Below the pieces are notes generated by a model. It was not told where the DNA came from, did no database searches, and saw nothing but the letters and a program-made list of their open reading frames with translations. Below, piece by piece: positions 1-9,897 of a stretch of 64,000 bases of DNA. The position numbers and the translations under genes are program-made. Source of the DNA: Forficula auricularia (Eukaryota; Arthropoda; Insecta; Dermaptera; Forficulidae); NCBI GenBank assembly GCA_024734495.1, contig JALMQS010000890.1:930001-994000 (forward strand), written 5' to 3'. Numbering within the stretch: the stretch's first letter is position 1; each line of letters opens with the position of its first letter.

Positions 1-175
1 TGTTCAGGAGATCATATATATTCTATATATATATGTAGATTCTCATCAGATGGGCTAGTTCCCGTAATTAAATTTCATAAGTCGTGCTAATAAATATTAT
101 TTCTTTAATTTGTTAAACCTACCTCGATATATATATATTTTTAAATTTTTATTTCATTCATATGTTTCACATAGA

Positions 176-690
176 ATGTATACCATTATCGCATAACAAA
201 TCTAATCATGTCATTATTAACTATATTTTTTTGGTTTCGGTTTAATATCTATCCAATTACATCTACATTCTTCTTCTAGTATCATACCCGAAACGGGTGT
301 CGGCGCCTCTCCACATATACCTGTGCTGAGTGTGTTTAGTTGTTTTACACAGATATACGGGACCTACTTTTTAACGCCGGTTCCGAACGGCTAATTTGGA
401 GAGGTGACTAGGCAATTATACTCTTGGTAGGCTGCCATTACTTTCCAAGAGGAGGTGACTGCAAATATCTATCTGCCGAGACTCGGTCTCGAACGAGTCT
501 GCGACCCGACACTCTAGCCACTGACCCACAGTCACCTCATATCTACATTAGATATCCTTTATTAAGTAATATATTGTTTTAAATGAAATTTTTAATTAAA
601 AAATAATATTAACTTTAATAAATCATTAAATAATTTATATATTATATATAAAGTATAATGTAAGTAATTTATAATTTTTGGTTGCAAAAA
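176..690. repeat. dispersed repeat copy 1, split by a SINE
   Basis: The sequence flanking the SINE at 270-540 (AT-rich, with a 'ttggtttcggtt' stretch and a tail 'taatttttggttgca') is repeated in the same orientation at about 5765-6003, which has no SINE. The family is not recognised and no coding frame is seen. Confidence 0.7.
270..540 (-). repeat. tRNA-derived SINE with 9-bp target duplication
   Basis: Read on the minus strand, this unit begins at 540 with a tRNA-like head containing a pol III B-box match (GTTCGAGAC) at about 487-495 and an A-box-like 'TGGGTCAGTGG' upstream of it. The body has a segment 'GGCGTTAAAAAGTAGGTCC' and the unit ends near 270. The 9-bp duplication 'atctacatt' flanks it at 261-269 and 541-549, which fixes the borders. 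It lies inside a dispersed repeat. Confidence 0.8.
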
Positions 691-839
691 AAAATAAAAA
701 TAGCATGAAAAAAAAATTAAATTAATTAAATGTTAGTAGTTGAGTAACTCTCTAAATTCACGATTAACATACGGATAAAAAGTTAATTCTGCAAATTTTG
801 AGACATCTTCTTCTTATTCTTCTATATAGGTGTGAACAC

Positions 840-2128
840 CTGTTTCTCCAACATATTACAATCAGTCATCAGGGTCATAACTCTCTTTCCATCGTTTTTT
901 TGGTCTTCCACGGCTTCTGACCCCCTAGGGACGGTTTTTTGACAACATTTTCGGGAGACGGTCGTCTTGCATTCTATCTACATGGGCAGCCCAGCATCTT
1001 CTTCTTCCGTGAACCCAATCGACTATGTCCTGAAGACCGCTTATTTGCCTAAGGTGTTCGCTCCGGATTTTGTCATGTAGGGTCTTCGAATGGATGGCTC
1101 TTACAACTCTCATCTTAGTTGTCCGTAGAAGCTGCTTTGTAACGGATGTGTCCGCCCTGGACTCAGACCCATATATGTTATTATCGGAAGAACACAGGTC
1201 TTATATATCCTAATTTTACTTTCGGCACACATAAACTTATTTTTCCAGACTAGATTGGATAGACAGCCCAAAATTTTTGCTCCTTTGATGACTTGTGAAG
1301 TTACTTCTTCCTTAAGGTTTCGTCTGCTAGAAATCTGAACTCCCAGATAGTTAAAGCTTGGGACTTGTTCTATTGGACTGTTGTTGATGACTAAGTTACA
1401 CCTAAGGGGAGCTTTTGCAATCGCCATGCATTATGTCTTGGTGGTAGAGACTTGCATGTTAAGCCTATCGGAATTTTCAGAGAATTTGTCCAGGAGAATT
1501 TGAAGATCCTCTTCGCACTCCGCCATCAGGACCGCGTCATCAGCATAGCACACCACTGGCAAAGTGGTTTCCCCCAATTTGTAGCAAAGGTCTTCGGGTA
1601 GATTTTTGATAATATCGTCCATTATCACGTTGAAGAGCATAGGACTCAATGAATCTTCCTGCCTTACTCCACTGAAGATGCTAATAGGTTTTGTTCTCTC
1701 GCTATTGGATTTGATGTAGGTCGTGTTACCTGTGTTTAAATCTTGGATAATTTTTAAAATTCTTGGAGCAACGCCTCGCTTGAGAAGGCACTCCGTAACA
1801 TCCTGTAACCTTACACGATCAAAGGCTTTGGAGAGATCGACAAATCAAAGATAGATTGACTTGCAAAATCCTTTCATTAATATATTGGATGTCATGTATG
1901 TTGTTCGCATATTTTTCGTGTATCAGCAGACCCACACCCGCACTTGCCCGCTCTTCTCTATTCTTCCCTGAGTATGCAAAAATATAATTCCCTATTTTAG
2001 TCGAGCCGCTTCCCTTTTTCTTGGTCTCCGACATGGCGCAAAAGTCAATTTGGAAGTCATTGAGTTCTGTAAGAATACCCTGCTCTCTCCCGGCCCAAGA
2101 TGTGACATTCCATGCCGCAAATTTAATT
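840..2128 (-). pseudogene. RTE-like LINE pseudogene (endonuclease + reverse transcriptase)
   Basis: Decayed non-LTR retrotransposon read from 2128 down. An apurinic-type endonuclease start ('AAWNVTSWAGREQG', then 'SETKKKGSGSTKIGNY') runs to about 1850. The frame then jumps to RT motif A ('VDLSKAFDRV'), so the end of EN and the start of RT are deleted. Motif B-like 'SGVRQEDSLSP' and the YADD catalytic box (about 1535-1550) follow, then a stop near 1431, RT thumb sequence to about 1110, a frameshift and the C-terminal tail ('HVDRMQDDRLPK', then a 'KKRW' stretch). It resembles the 44.97-45.85 kb copy and the proteins often mis-annotated as craniofacial development protein 2. Clade assignment (RTE-like) is by motif resemblance only. 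It cannot encode a working enzyme. Confidence 0.85.
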
Positions 2129-2455
2129 AAGTTTCGTTTCCATAATCGTTTTTTCCTTTGTCTTGCAGAGGTCGTTATATGAGTAGATCCGTCCGGCTTA
2201 TTCTTTCTATTGGTTCTGTGAGCGTCAGGTTTTCTTTTAGATATGCGGGTTGCAAGCCCTACATAAATCCCCCAACCTGGAGGACCAGTGGTTCTCGCTT
2301 AGTCTGGCTCCATCTCATCCTCGGCCCGTTCGGCTTGGGAGGCCCTACCAGTAGCTACGCTACCGCCGGCATAGCCCGAGGAATCACATGAGCACACAAG
2401 CCTCCCTACCACGACAAGGTGGAGAACCCACGCGGAGGCTTTTGAGACATGATTT
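2129..2455 (-). other. 5' untranslated part of the LINE
   Basis: This segment is more GC-rich than its surroundings and precedes the endonuclease on the minus strand. It carries 'CCTTGTCGTGGTAGGGAGG', a type of sequence seen in 5' leaders of this LINE group. A plus-strand frame at 2158-2391 is just its reverse reading. Confidence 0.5.
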
Positions 2456-2907
2456 ATATTTTTCATTTAATTATCTTAATTATTAACTCTCAAAAAAAAA
2501 GAATCCTAACCTCCAAATTGGCCCAGACAACATCTTAGTGCTTAAATAAGTTACTTAAATCAGAAATATTTTAATTTTTAATAATATTATTATTTAGAAC
2601 TCAATTACAGATACTTTTCATATATAAATGATTACCCAATTCAAAATATTTTAAGTAATATCAAGAATTTTAAAAATCATTCCTATCTCACATGACAGCT
2701 GATATCAGCCAACACAAAAAATTGCCTTAGCACAGAAATTATATAACTTAAATTATATATTTTGTCACTGCAAGGCAGATTCAACCCAGCTCGAATTAAA
2801 TTAATAGAAATTAGTTCTTAAAATAATTTATATTACTTATTAATAAGAACATGCACCCATCTTCCGTTGCACTGCTCCAGGCGACGGCCAGACGTTTGAG
2901 TCTAAAG
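2456..2907. other. AT-rich spacer, no gene seen
   Basis: No coding frame, no clear repeat border. The last 8 bases (2900-2907) are the left target duplication of the hAT element. Confidence 0.6.
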
Positions 2908-5529
2908 CAGCGGTTTCCAACCTGGGAGGCGCGCCTCGCAGGGGAGGCGCGGACTATTGCCAGGGGAGGCGCCAACATTTTTTAATGAATTATTTTTTAT
3001 ACCATAATATCTACAAATGAATAAAACTTGATATATTAACGTAACAGTGAAAATTCAGTGCATGAATGTTCATTTTTTTACATTTACATATATTTAATTC
3101 CTATTAAAAAAATTATCTGGAGCGGAGAAATTTAAAAATGGCGCGTTTGCAAACGCTCTGTTTCGGTAATACACAAAACGACCGCTAGTTGCATAAAACA
3201 ATAACCTCAAATTTAAATGTCACTCGTGTCAACTGAAGCGTGTCGGCAGGCCGTGATATTGTTTTTTTTAATTGTTTCTGACGTGATTTCTAGCTGAAAA
3301 TAATCGTTAGTATATTTTAAACTTCATTTTTTTTTATTTAAACTATCATTGATTTTAATTTATATCAATAAAATATTTTTTAGACGAATGGATAAATTTT
3401 TGAGTGGTTACAAGAGAAAAGTCAACAATAATGAAGATACTGATGCTGATACTAGTGGGAATAAAATCAAAAAAGTACAAGGAAGTAAAGCTCCCAAGAA
3501 AAGACAATACAGTTCATCCTATTTATCATTAGGATTCACTAGTGTCATTATAGATGGCTTGGAAAAACCAATGTGTTTGTTGTGTTCGAAAGTTTTGGCT
3601 TCAGATAGTATGAGACCAGTCAAATTAAAACGGCACCATGAAACTCTACATTCTGAATACGTTGGTAAGTCCATAGAATATTTTGAAAGAAAATTGGATG
3701 AGCTTAATAATCAAAAGCAAACGTTCAAAAATATTCTTTCTGTATCACCAAATGCATTATTGGCTTCGTACCATGTCTCTTACCGAATCGCAAAATGTAA
3801 GAAACCACATACAATAGGAGAAACTCTAATTTTACCAGCAGCTATTGATATGGTTCGAATAATGTTCGGCGAATCATATGCAAAACAGTTGCAACAAATT
3901 CCGCTTGCTGATAATACAGTCGGAAGAAGAATCAATGATATATCTGAAGATATTTGCGATCAATTAGTTTCTCGGCTGCGTACTTCGAAATTCGCCATAC
4001 AAGTAGATGAGGCAACTGATATAGCTAAAGATGCCCATTTAATTCAATTAAATCATTTAATTTATGTTCGATATGTTGGGGAAAATAATATATTAGAAGA
4101 TATATTATTTTGCAAACCCATTCCTGGAAAGACCACATCCATTGAAATTTTTAATATAATGGACAGTTTTTTTGAAGAAAACGACATAACGTGGAGTAAT
4201 TGTATTGGACTATGTACTGACGGAGCTCACTCAATGTCCGGACACAAAGCAGGACTTCAAGCATTAGTTAAAAAGAAAGCACCACATGCTATCTGGACGC
4301 ACTGTATGCTTCACAGAGCAGCTCTAGTGTCAAAAAATATGAGCGAGGAACTTAACAACATTTTTACAAAAATTATAAAAATTATAAACTACATTAAGAA
4401 CAGTCCTTTGAGATCTAGGCTGTTTGCAAAGTTGTGTGTAGATATGGAAGCTAATTATACCTCACTTCTGTATTATTGTGAAGTTCGCTGGCTATCTCGT
4501 GCAAAAGCGATTCAAAGGGTATTTGAACTCAAAGAAGAAATAACAGACTTTCTCGAAGAAAATCACCACGAAGAGGCACATTTGTGGACGAACGATAATT
4601 TCCTTGTTAAACTTGCCTATTTAGTTGAAATTTTTGGAAAATTGAGCAGTTTGAATAAATCAATGCAGGGATCACAAATGCATCCACTTGTTCAAAAAGA
4701 CAAAGTAAAAGCTTTCATTAAAAAGTTGAAGTTATGGAAGTCAAATTTACAAAAGAATGAGTTGGGCATGTTTTCACTGTCAAAAGATTTCTGGGCCACA
4801 GCCAATATTGAAACAAGCAAGAATCTTTTTATTGAACACTTGGATGGTCTAGTGCTGCATTTTTCAAATTATTTTAAAGACCTTGATTTCTCAAAGTTTT
4901 TGTGGGTACAGAATCCATTTATCGACGATGAAAACGACAAATTTGAGCTGACAACCATTGAAAAGGAAAAACTTATAGAATTATCATGCGATAGCCTACT
5001 AAAACAAAAGTTTCAAAATGAAACCTTAATTCAATTTTGGATGAATCTTAAAGGAGAGTATGAATCTTTGTATTGCAAAGCAATTCAAGTGCTTCTACCG
5101 TTTGTAACGTCGTATTTATGCGAAACGGGCTTTTCGGCACTGGCTGCAATGAAAACTAAATATCGCAACAGGTTAGTAGTCGAAAAAGAGATACGAGTGG
5201 CACTCTCCACATTGCCCCCAAGATTTGATAAGCTTTGTGCTAATAAACAACAACAACCGTCGCATTAAATTTTTATGCGATAGATGTAGTTGGTTTAATT
5301 GTTTAAAAAAACTTATATATAAAAATAAATATACACGTATGTGTATGTTATAACTAAACCTTGTTATTATTCTGTTAATTGTGGTTTTCAGTTTATTTTT
5401 GTAATAAAGTTTTTATTATTTAAAACGTGTCTATATTATTTAATCTATTAAAAAAAATAAAAGGTAAGGGAGGCGCGGAAATTTTTTTTTTTTGGGGAGG
5501 CGTAGTAACAAAAAGGTTGGAAACCGCTG
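2908..5529 (+). mobile_element. complete hAT transposon with 16-bp TIRs and 8-bp TSD
   Basis: The 2,622-bp element begins CAGCGGTTTCCAACCT at 2908 and ends with the exact reverse complement at 5514-5529. The 8-bp duplication 'gtctaaag' lies at 2900-2907 and 5530-5537, as expected for hAT. Inside both ends the motif GGGAGGCGC recurs (three times in 2922-2972, twice in 5468-5502), probably subterminal transposase-binding repeats. One uninterrupted transposase gene fills the middle. Perfect duplication, perfect TIRs and an open gene point to recent insertion. Confidence 0.93.
3388..5268 (+). CDS. hAT transposase, BED finger / ZBED5-FAM200-like
   Basis: 626-residue transposase that would bind the element ends and cut and paste the DNA in the nucleus. 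The start at 3388 (MDKFLSGYKRK) fits the usual basic N-terminus of this group. An in-frame ATG at 3349 adds 13 residues, but a 'tattttttag' acceptor-like site at 3373-3382 suggests a 5' UTR intron ending just before the 3388 ATG. A BED-type zinc finger follows (MCLLCSKVLAS with C-x2-C, then KRHHETLHSEY with paired H). Next come the RNase H-like core, including 'FAIQVDEATDIA' (first D region), 'CTDGAHSMSG' and 'HCMLHRAAL', the 'EVRWLSRAKA' segment, and the hAT dimerisation region near the C-terminus ('LLPFVTSYLCETGFSALAAM'). Length and order match domesticated relatives such as ZBED5 and FAM200. No stop or frameshift is seen. Confidence 0.92.
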   Translation: MDKFLSGYKRKVNNNEDTDADTSGNKIKKVQGSKAPKKRQYSSSYLSLGFTSVIIDGLEKPMCLLCSKVLASDSMRPVKLKRHHETLHSEYVGKSIEYFERKLDELNNQKQTFKNILSVSPNALLASYHVSYRIAKCKKPHTIGETLILPAAIDMVRIMFGESYAKQLQQIPLADNTVGRRINDISEDICDQLVSRLRTSKFAIQVDEATDIAKDAHLIQLNHLIYVRYVGENNILEDILFCKPIPGKTTSIEIFNIMDSFFEENDITWSNCIGLCTDGAHSMSGHKAGLQALVKKKAPHAIWTHCMLHRAALVSKNMSEELNNIFTKIIKIINYIKNSPLRSRLFAKLCVDMEANYTSLLYYCEVRWLSRAKAIQRVFELKEEITDFLEENHHEEAHLWTNDNFLVKLAYLVEIFGKLSSLNKSMQGSQMHPLVQKDKVKAFIKKLKLWKSNLQKNELGMFSLSKDFWATANIETSKNLFIEHLDGLVLHFSNYFKDLDFSKFLWVQNPFIDDENDKFELTTIEKEKLIELSCDSLLKQKFQNETLIQFWMNLKGEYESLYCKAIQVLLPFVTSYLCETGFSALAAMKTKYRNRLVVEKEIRVALSTLPPRFDKLCANKQQQPSH

Positions 5530-5601
5530 GTCTAAAGGCCAGACTATGTCACACACACCTGGACTAAAACTCTCCAGACCAGAGAAGAAACACCCTTTTA
5601 A

Positions 5602-5772
5602 GCCCTAGATATCTCAAAAGCTTTTTACCAAGTTTGGTAGAAAAATCTTCTTGCCAATCTGACAGGATTTGGATTCACACCAACACTTCACAAATGAATT
5701 GATAGATTTCTGAAAAACCGTAGTATCATAGTTTTGGTGGATGGAATATCATCTGAATCGTTCTTCACAAAG
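5602..5772 (+). pseudogene. Jockey-type reverse transcriptase fragment
   Basis: About 57 codons of RT fingers/palm: 'ALDISKAFYQVW' is motif A, followed by 'GFGFTP' and 'KNRSIIVLVDGISSESF'. Two in-frame stops interrupt it and it lacks everything downstream. It lies just right of the hAT element, which may have inserted next to or into this old LINE copy. Confidence 0.8.
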
Positions 5773-6003
5773 CATAACAAAACTAATCATTTCATTATTA
5801 ACTATACTTTTTTGGTTTCGGTTAAATATCTAACCAATACATATCATATTAGTACATTAGAACTTTATTAAGTAGGATATTGCTTTAAATGAAATTTTTA
5901 ATTAAAAATAAGAGTAAATTTAGTAAATCATTAAATAATTTATATATATATATATATATAATGTACAATGTAAGTAATTGATAATTTTTGGTTGCATTTA
6001 AAG
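5765..6003. repeat. dispersed repeat copy 2
   Basis: Direct copy of the repeat at 176-690 without the SINE. It includes a short (TA)n run at about 5941-5960. It continues into AT-rich sequence up to the next element at 6104. Confidence 0.7.
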
Positions 6004-6326
6004 AAATAGAAAAATATTTAAATAAAAATTTGATATATTTACATTTTATACAAATATAAATATGATAAAAACATTTGCAATTAACGAAATATAAACATTT
6101 TTTACTTTATCCAATGCAAAGCATGGGTAAAGTATTGTAATCGCTCTCGGGTCAAGCGTGGCTTCAAAGGATCCTCAGCTAAAGACTACGGAACCCATGG
6201 ACTCAATTAAAGTCACAAATTGTAGTATTCAATTAGGTTGAATATTAGCACGTGACGGTTTTGCCAAAAATTACATGGGGTCTCGTCGAGAGGCCAAAAA
6301 GTGCGATTTTTTCATTTAGTGCGTGC

Positions 6327-6372
6327 GGATGGATGGATGTATGGATGGATGTATGGATGGATGGATGTATGT
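6327..6372. repeat. GGAT/GTAT microsatellite
   Basis: Run of imperfect ggatggatgtat units in the left arm; a shorter inverted version lies at about 11133-11164 in the right arm. Confidence 0.85.
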
Positions 6373-6839
6373 TATCGCTTTTTTGGCCCACGATTTTTTC
6401 CACACCGTTGCACCGATTGAAATGAAATTGAAAACCTACCATTAGTTTAACAAAATGAAGCGCTGATTAGTTTTTGGTACATATCGGCCCACAAACATTA
6501 GTACTTTATTTCAGTACTTTTTTAGTTTTTTCTAAATATCTTGAAAATGCGTTAACCAATTTTGATGAAATTTAATATCCTAATTAAGTACCTTGGGGAC
6601 CACAAAAAAGGTTAAATAAAGTTTTTAGTAAAATTATATTTTAAAGTACTTTACTCTAGAGTAAGATGGTACTTTTTTTAATTTTTTAAATTCTTTAAAA
6701 TTTATTCATTTGAAAGTTTTAATATAGCTCATTTAGCCTTGCTTAAGTAAGAATGGATAGGCTTCTCTCTGTGAAATGCTAAAAATGTGGGAGGAATTTT
6801 TATGAGTAACCATAGCAACTGCGTTGTTTTCTTATCCGT

Positions 6840-7510
6840 TACCTTTGCTGAAGACAGAGAAATCGATTTTAAACCAAAAATAGCGATTGATTCTCATCTA
6901 GTACTTGAGGAATAATCATTCTATATTGGATTTTTGACGTTTCGGTTTTTATTAGTAACCATTGCTGAAGACATAGAGAAATCGATTTTAAACCAAAAAT
7001 AGCAATTGATTCTCATCTAGTACTTGAGGAATAATCATTCTATATTGGATTTTTGACGTTTCGGTTTTTATTAGTAACCATTTCTGAAGACATAAAGAAA
7101 TCGATTTTAAACCAAAAATAGCGATTGATTCTCATCTAGTTCTTGAGGAATAATCATTCTATATTGGATTTTTGACGTTTCGGTTTTTATTAGTAACCAT
7201 TGCTGAAGACATAGAGAAATCGAGTTTAAACCAAAAATAGCGATTGATTCTCATCTAGTACTTGAGGAATAATCATTCTATATTGGATTTTTGACGTTTC
7301 GGTTTTTATTAGTAACCATTGCTGAAGACATAGAGAAATCGACTTTAAACCAAAAATAGCGATTGATTCTCATCTAATACTTGAGGAATAACAATTCTAC
7401 ATTAGGTTTTTGACGTTTCGATTATTATTGGTAACCATTGCTGAAGACATGGAGGAAACGACTTAAAATCAAAAATAACGATCGATTCTTATCTAATACT
7501 AGAGGAATAA
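6840..7510. repeat. 119-bp minisatellite, about five copies
   Basis: The string 'attctatattgg' recurs at 6918, 7037, 7156 and 7275, with a diverged form at 7394, giving a constant 119-bp step. Each unit contains 'ttttgacgtttcggttttta'. Inverted, more diverged units lie at 7570-7850 and at 10000-10670. Confidence 0.9.
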
Positions 7511-8219
7511 CTCTTATTGAATTCCATATTTTCAGTAGAAGTTTCCATTAATAGTCAAAACATCAAAAATGGAATTCAATAAGGTTATTCCTCTAGTATT
7601 AGATAAGAATCGATCGTTATTTTTGATTTTAAGTCGTTTCCTCCATGTCTTCAGCAATGGTTACCAATAATAATCGAAACGTCAAAAACCTAATGTAGAA
7701 TTGTTATTCTTCAAGTATTAGATGAGAATCGATGGCTATTTTTGATTTTAAGTCGATTCCTCTATGTCTTCAGCAATGGTTACAATAATAACCGAAATGT
7801 CAAAAATCCAATGTAGAATGGTTATTCCTCGACTCTTAAATGAGAATTATTTTTGAATTAATTTCAATATGAACTACAAATTGCAAGTGATATCTGATTA
7901 ATAATAAAGGAACAATCATATTAATATTTCAAATGAATTTGGATAAAGTTTAGCAACGATCCGTTGCAGTTTATTTTACATATATTTACACATTTTATAT
8001 GAAACTCAAATAATATAAAATCATTTGTTTAAATCTTAAAGAAACGAAAAATTCGAAAGATTTTAAATAATAAAATTGCTTATATCTACATATTTACAAA
8101 TTTTACATTAAATTTAAATATGATAAAAACGCTTTTAAATTTGAAAAATAATTGAATATATTATATATTTTATATATAGTTTTGTATCAAGAATATTGAT
8201 TGTCATTAAATTACTATAT

Positions 8220-8690
8220 TTATAAATCCCCATAAAGATCGCAATTAAAATCCTCATTTAAATGACCATATAAATCGATATATAAACCCTCATATAAATC
8301 TCCATATTTATCACCATATAAAAATTCGTATATTTTATTACGAAAACTCTCATCTAAAATAGGATTTATAATTTTAGCTAATCGTTCAATTCTTTTCTTA
8401 AACAACATCCTCCTCTTGGCTGCCATCATCCATGGACCTTTTCGGGCTTCACGATATGCCGGATTAGTTTCGTCTAGTATATATACTATTTCGAGGTCCT
8501 TCGACACTTCGTCGGCCCAACGAAGAGTTCTTTTTCTTTCTGTATATTCTGAATCTGATAGAGGTAGATTCTCTAGGGTAGCATCGCTATCGTAATCATC
8601 TTCCAATGGAGAATCTCTTCGTTTTTTCATTGTTGATCCTTCATCAGAAGAATCCAAATTAACAGACTCTAATTCGTTTTTTCTTTTCAT
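8220..8690 (-). CDS. PPP1R15/GADD34-like protein, inside a palindromic element
   Basis: 156-residue acidic/basic protein starting MKRKNELESV. An N-terminal low-complexity part (DSSDEGST, EDDYDSDATLENLPLSDSE) is followed at about residues 53-58 by 'KRTLRWADEV', which fits a degenerate PP1-docking RVxF site followed by an acidic/V segment. Then comes 'ARKGPWMMAAKRRMLFKKRI' and 'INPILDESFRNKIYEFL'. The order docking motif, R-K-G-P-W, basic R-F-type helix with K-R-I, then P-x-L and R-x-x-x-Y/F is that of the C-terminal core of PPP1R15 proteins, which hold PP1 to phosphorylated eIF2alpha and reverse translational arrest at the ER. Family membership is my inference from this pattern. The tail (about 125-156) is a novel run of YGDLY-like repeats. 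The gene sits between two inverted Helentron-like units and may be captured cargo. Upstream on the minus strand 'ctcaattttgtag' at about 8761-8773 is a possible acceptor of a 5' UTR intron. Confidence 0.6.
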   Translation of the reverse strand: MKRKNELESVNLDSSDEGSTMKKRRDSPLEDDYDSDATLENLPLSDSEYTERKRTLRWADEVSKDLEIVYILDETNPAYREARKGPWMMAAKRRMLFKKRIERLAKIINPILDESFRNKIYEFLYGDKYGDLYEGLYIDLYGHLNEDFNCDLYGDL

Positions 8691-8909
8691 TTTGTCAAAA
8701 ATATTTTAATAATGAAATTAGCTGAAAAACGACTTAGATTCCGACTTAAACCTTATCCCTACAAAATTGAGAAAAAATTAATATAGTTAGGATCATAAAT
8801 TGGCTAATGGTTAATGCCGATAAAGTCAAAAAACAAAACAAAAATAAAAACTATGTGTTGTTTTTATTTAAAAATACCTCGTTATCTGGAAATTTTTTGC
8901 TTTTAAGTA

Positions 8910-9290
8910 GAGTTGAAGTCTCCAACAAATATAGGAATATATGATTTCACAAATTTTTTATTTCAAGTAATATTCGATGAAATATATGGAAACACTATCT
9001 AAATAGTACGAACTTAAACAGATATAATACATACGTATACTATATTACGTATATTATGTTGGAATGAGTCGAGATCTCAAAACATGATGACCAACCAAAA
9101 AATATGAAATTGTAATGTTAAGGCGCGCCCTGGTGATTAAATCTGGTACTAGTCTAACCGCTAAATTTCAAATGGGAATCAATGACACTGATAAAAATAG
9201 TATTCAATTTAAAATTTTCTAGAGAGTTTATTTTATGCAGATGAAATTTGTTTTAAAACTCATAAAGTGAAGCAGATTATTAAAAGTAAA
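8910..9290. repeat. duplicated 5' flank of the PPP1R15-like gene, copy A
   Basis: This block (landmarks 'gatctcaaaacatgatga', 'ctggtactagtctaaccgct', 'gcagatgaaatttgtttta') recurs in the same orientation at 9505-9885. Read on the minus strand it is the 5' flank of the 8220-8690 gene. Part of it (about 8925-9200) aligns in reverse with 13480-13740, upstream of the paralogue, including an 'AGGCGCGC' element and 'gttggagacttcaac'. Confidence 0.75.
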
Positions 9291-9500
9291 CAAAATAAGA
9301 TTCTCATCACTGTTTAGCTATATAGATTTAGATTGACCAATAGGCTGTAACCAGTGTAGGAAAAATTAAATGTTTTTTTCTCATAAGAGTGGTGCCAAAA
9401 ACACTTAGAAAGACTAATATTTAAAAAAATAAAACAGTAAACTCATATTTTGTATAATGTAAGGTATTTCCAGTATTGCCAACACTTGAATTGATTAAAC
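9290..9500. repeat. block repeated at 11395-11680
   Basis: 'gaccaataggctgtaaccag', 'agagtggtgcc' and 'ggtatttccagtattgccaa' occur here and again, in the same order and strand, at 11395-11610. The right Helentron-like unit lies between the two copies. Confidence 0.75.
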
Positions 9501-9504
9501 CAAA

Positions 9505-9885
9505 AAATCTCCAAGCAGACAGTTGAAATCTATAGGAATTTTTTGATTTCACAAATTCACACTTCAGATAATACTCGAAGAAATATATTGAAACACAATG
9601 CAAATACTATAGTACGAATTTAAACAGAATTAAAACAAACGTATACTTATGTTGGAATGATTCAAGATCTCAAAACATGATGAACAACTACAAAATATGA
9701 AGTTGTAATGTTAACGCACGTCCTGCTGATTAGATCTGGTACTAGTCTAACCGCTAAGTTTCAAATGACAATCGTTCACAATAAATAATAATGGATTCAA
9801 TTGAAAAATTTCTAGGGAGTTTTTTTTGCAGATGAAATTTGTTTTAATACTTTCAAAGTGAAGCAGATATTAAAATAAACTGCAA
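9505..9885. repeat. duplicated 5' flank, copy B
   Basis: Second direct copy of the 8910-9290 block. It could be a second promoter/leader for the minus-strand gene or a leftover of a tandem duplication. No coding frame of its own; the minus-strand frame at 9421-9603 is fortuitous. Confidence 0.75.
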
Positions 9886-9897
9886 CGGATCGTTGCT

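Larger units (their letters stand above)
6104..7951. mobile_element. Helentron/DINE-1-like non-autonomous unit, left arm of palindrome
   Basis: The unit starts 'ACTTTATCCAATGC' and ends with the inverse 'TTGGATAAAGT' near 7951. A small hairpin lies just inside the left end (CCAATGC-AAA-GCATGGG), followed by 'GTAAAGTATTGTAATCGC'. A GGAT microsatellite and a 119-bp minisatellite occupy the interior. Short inverted ends, subterminal hairpin, internal satellite and insertion next to T-runs are features described for Helentrons/DINE-1. That class assignment is inference. The right arm at 9898-11387 is its inverted partner. From about 7540 the unit also folds back on itself. Confidence 0.6.

Noticed and set aside
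2158..2391. 77-codon plus-strand frame
   Set aside because: Lies antisense to the LINE 5' leader and has no family features.
6327..6372. CRISPR-like or regulatory short repeat array
   Set aside because: Simple ggat microsatellite without spacers; the organism is a eukaryote.
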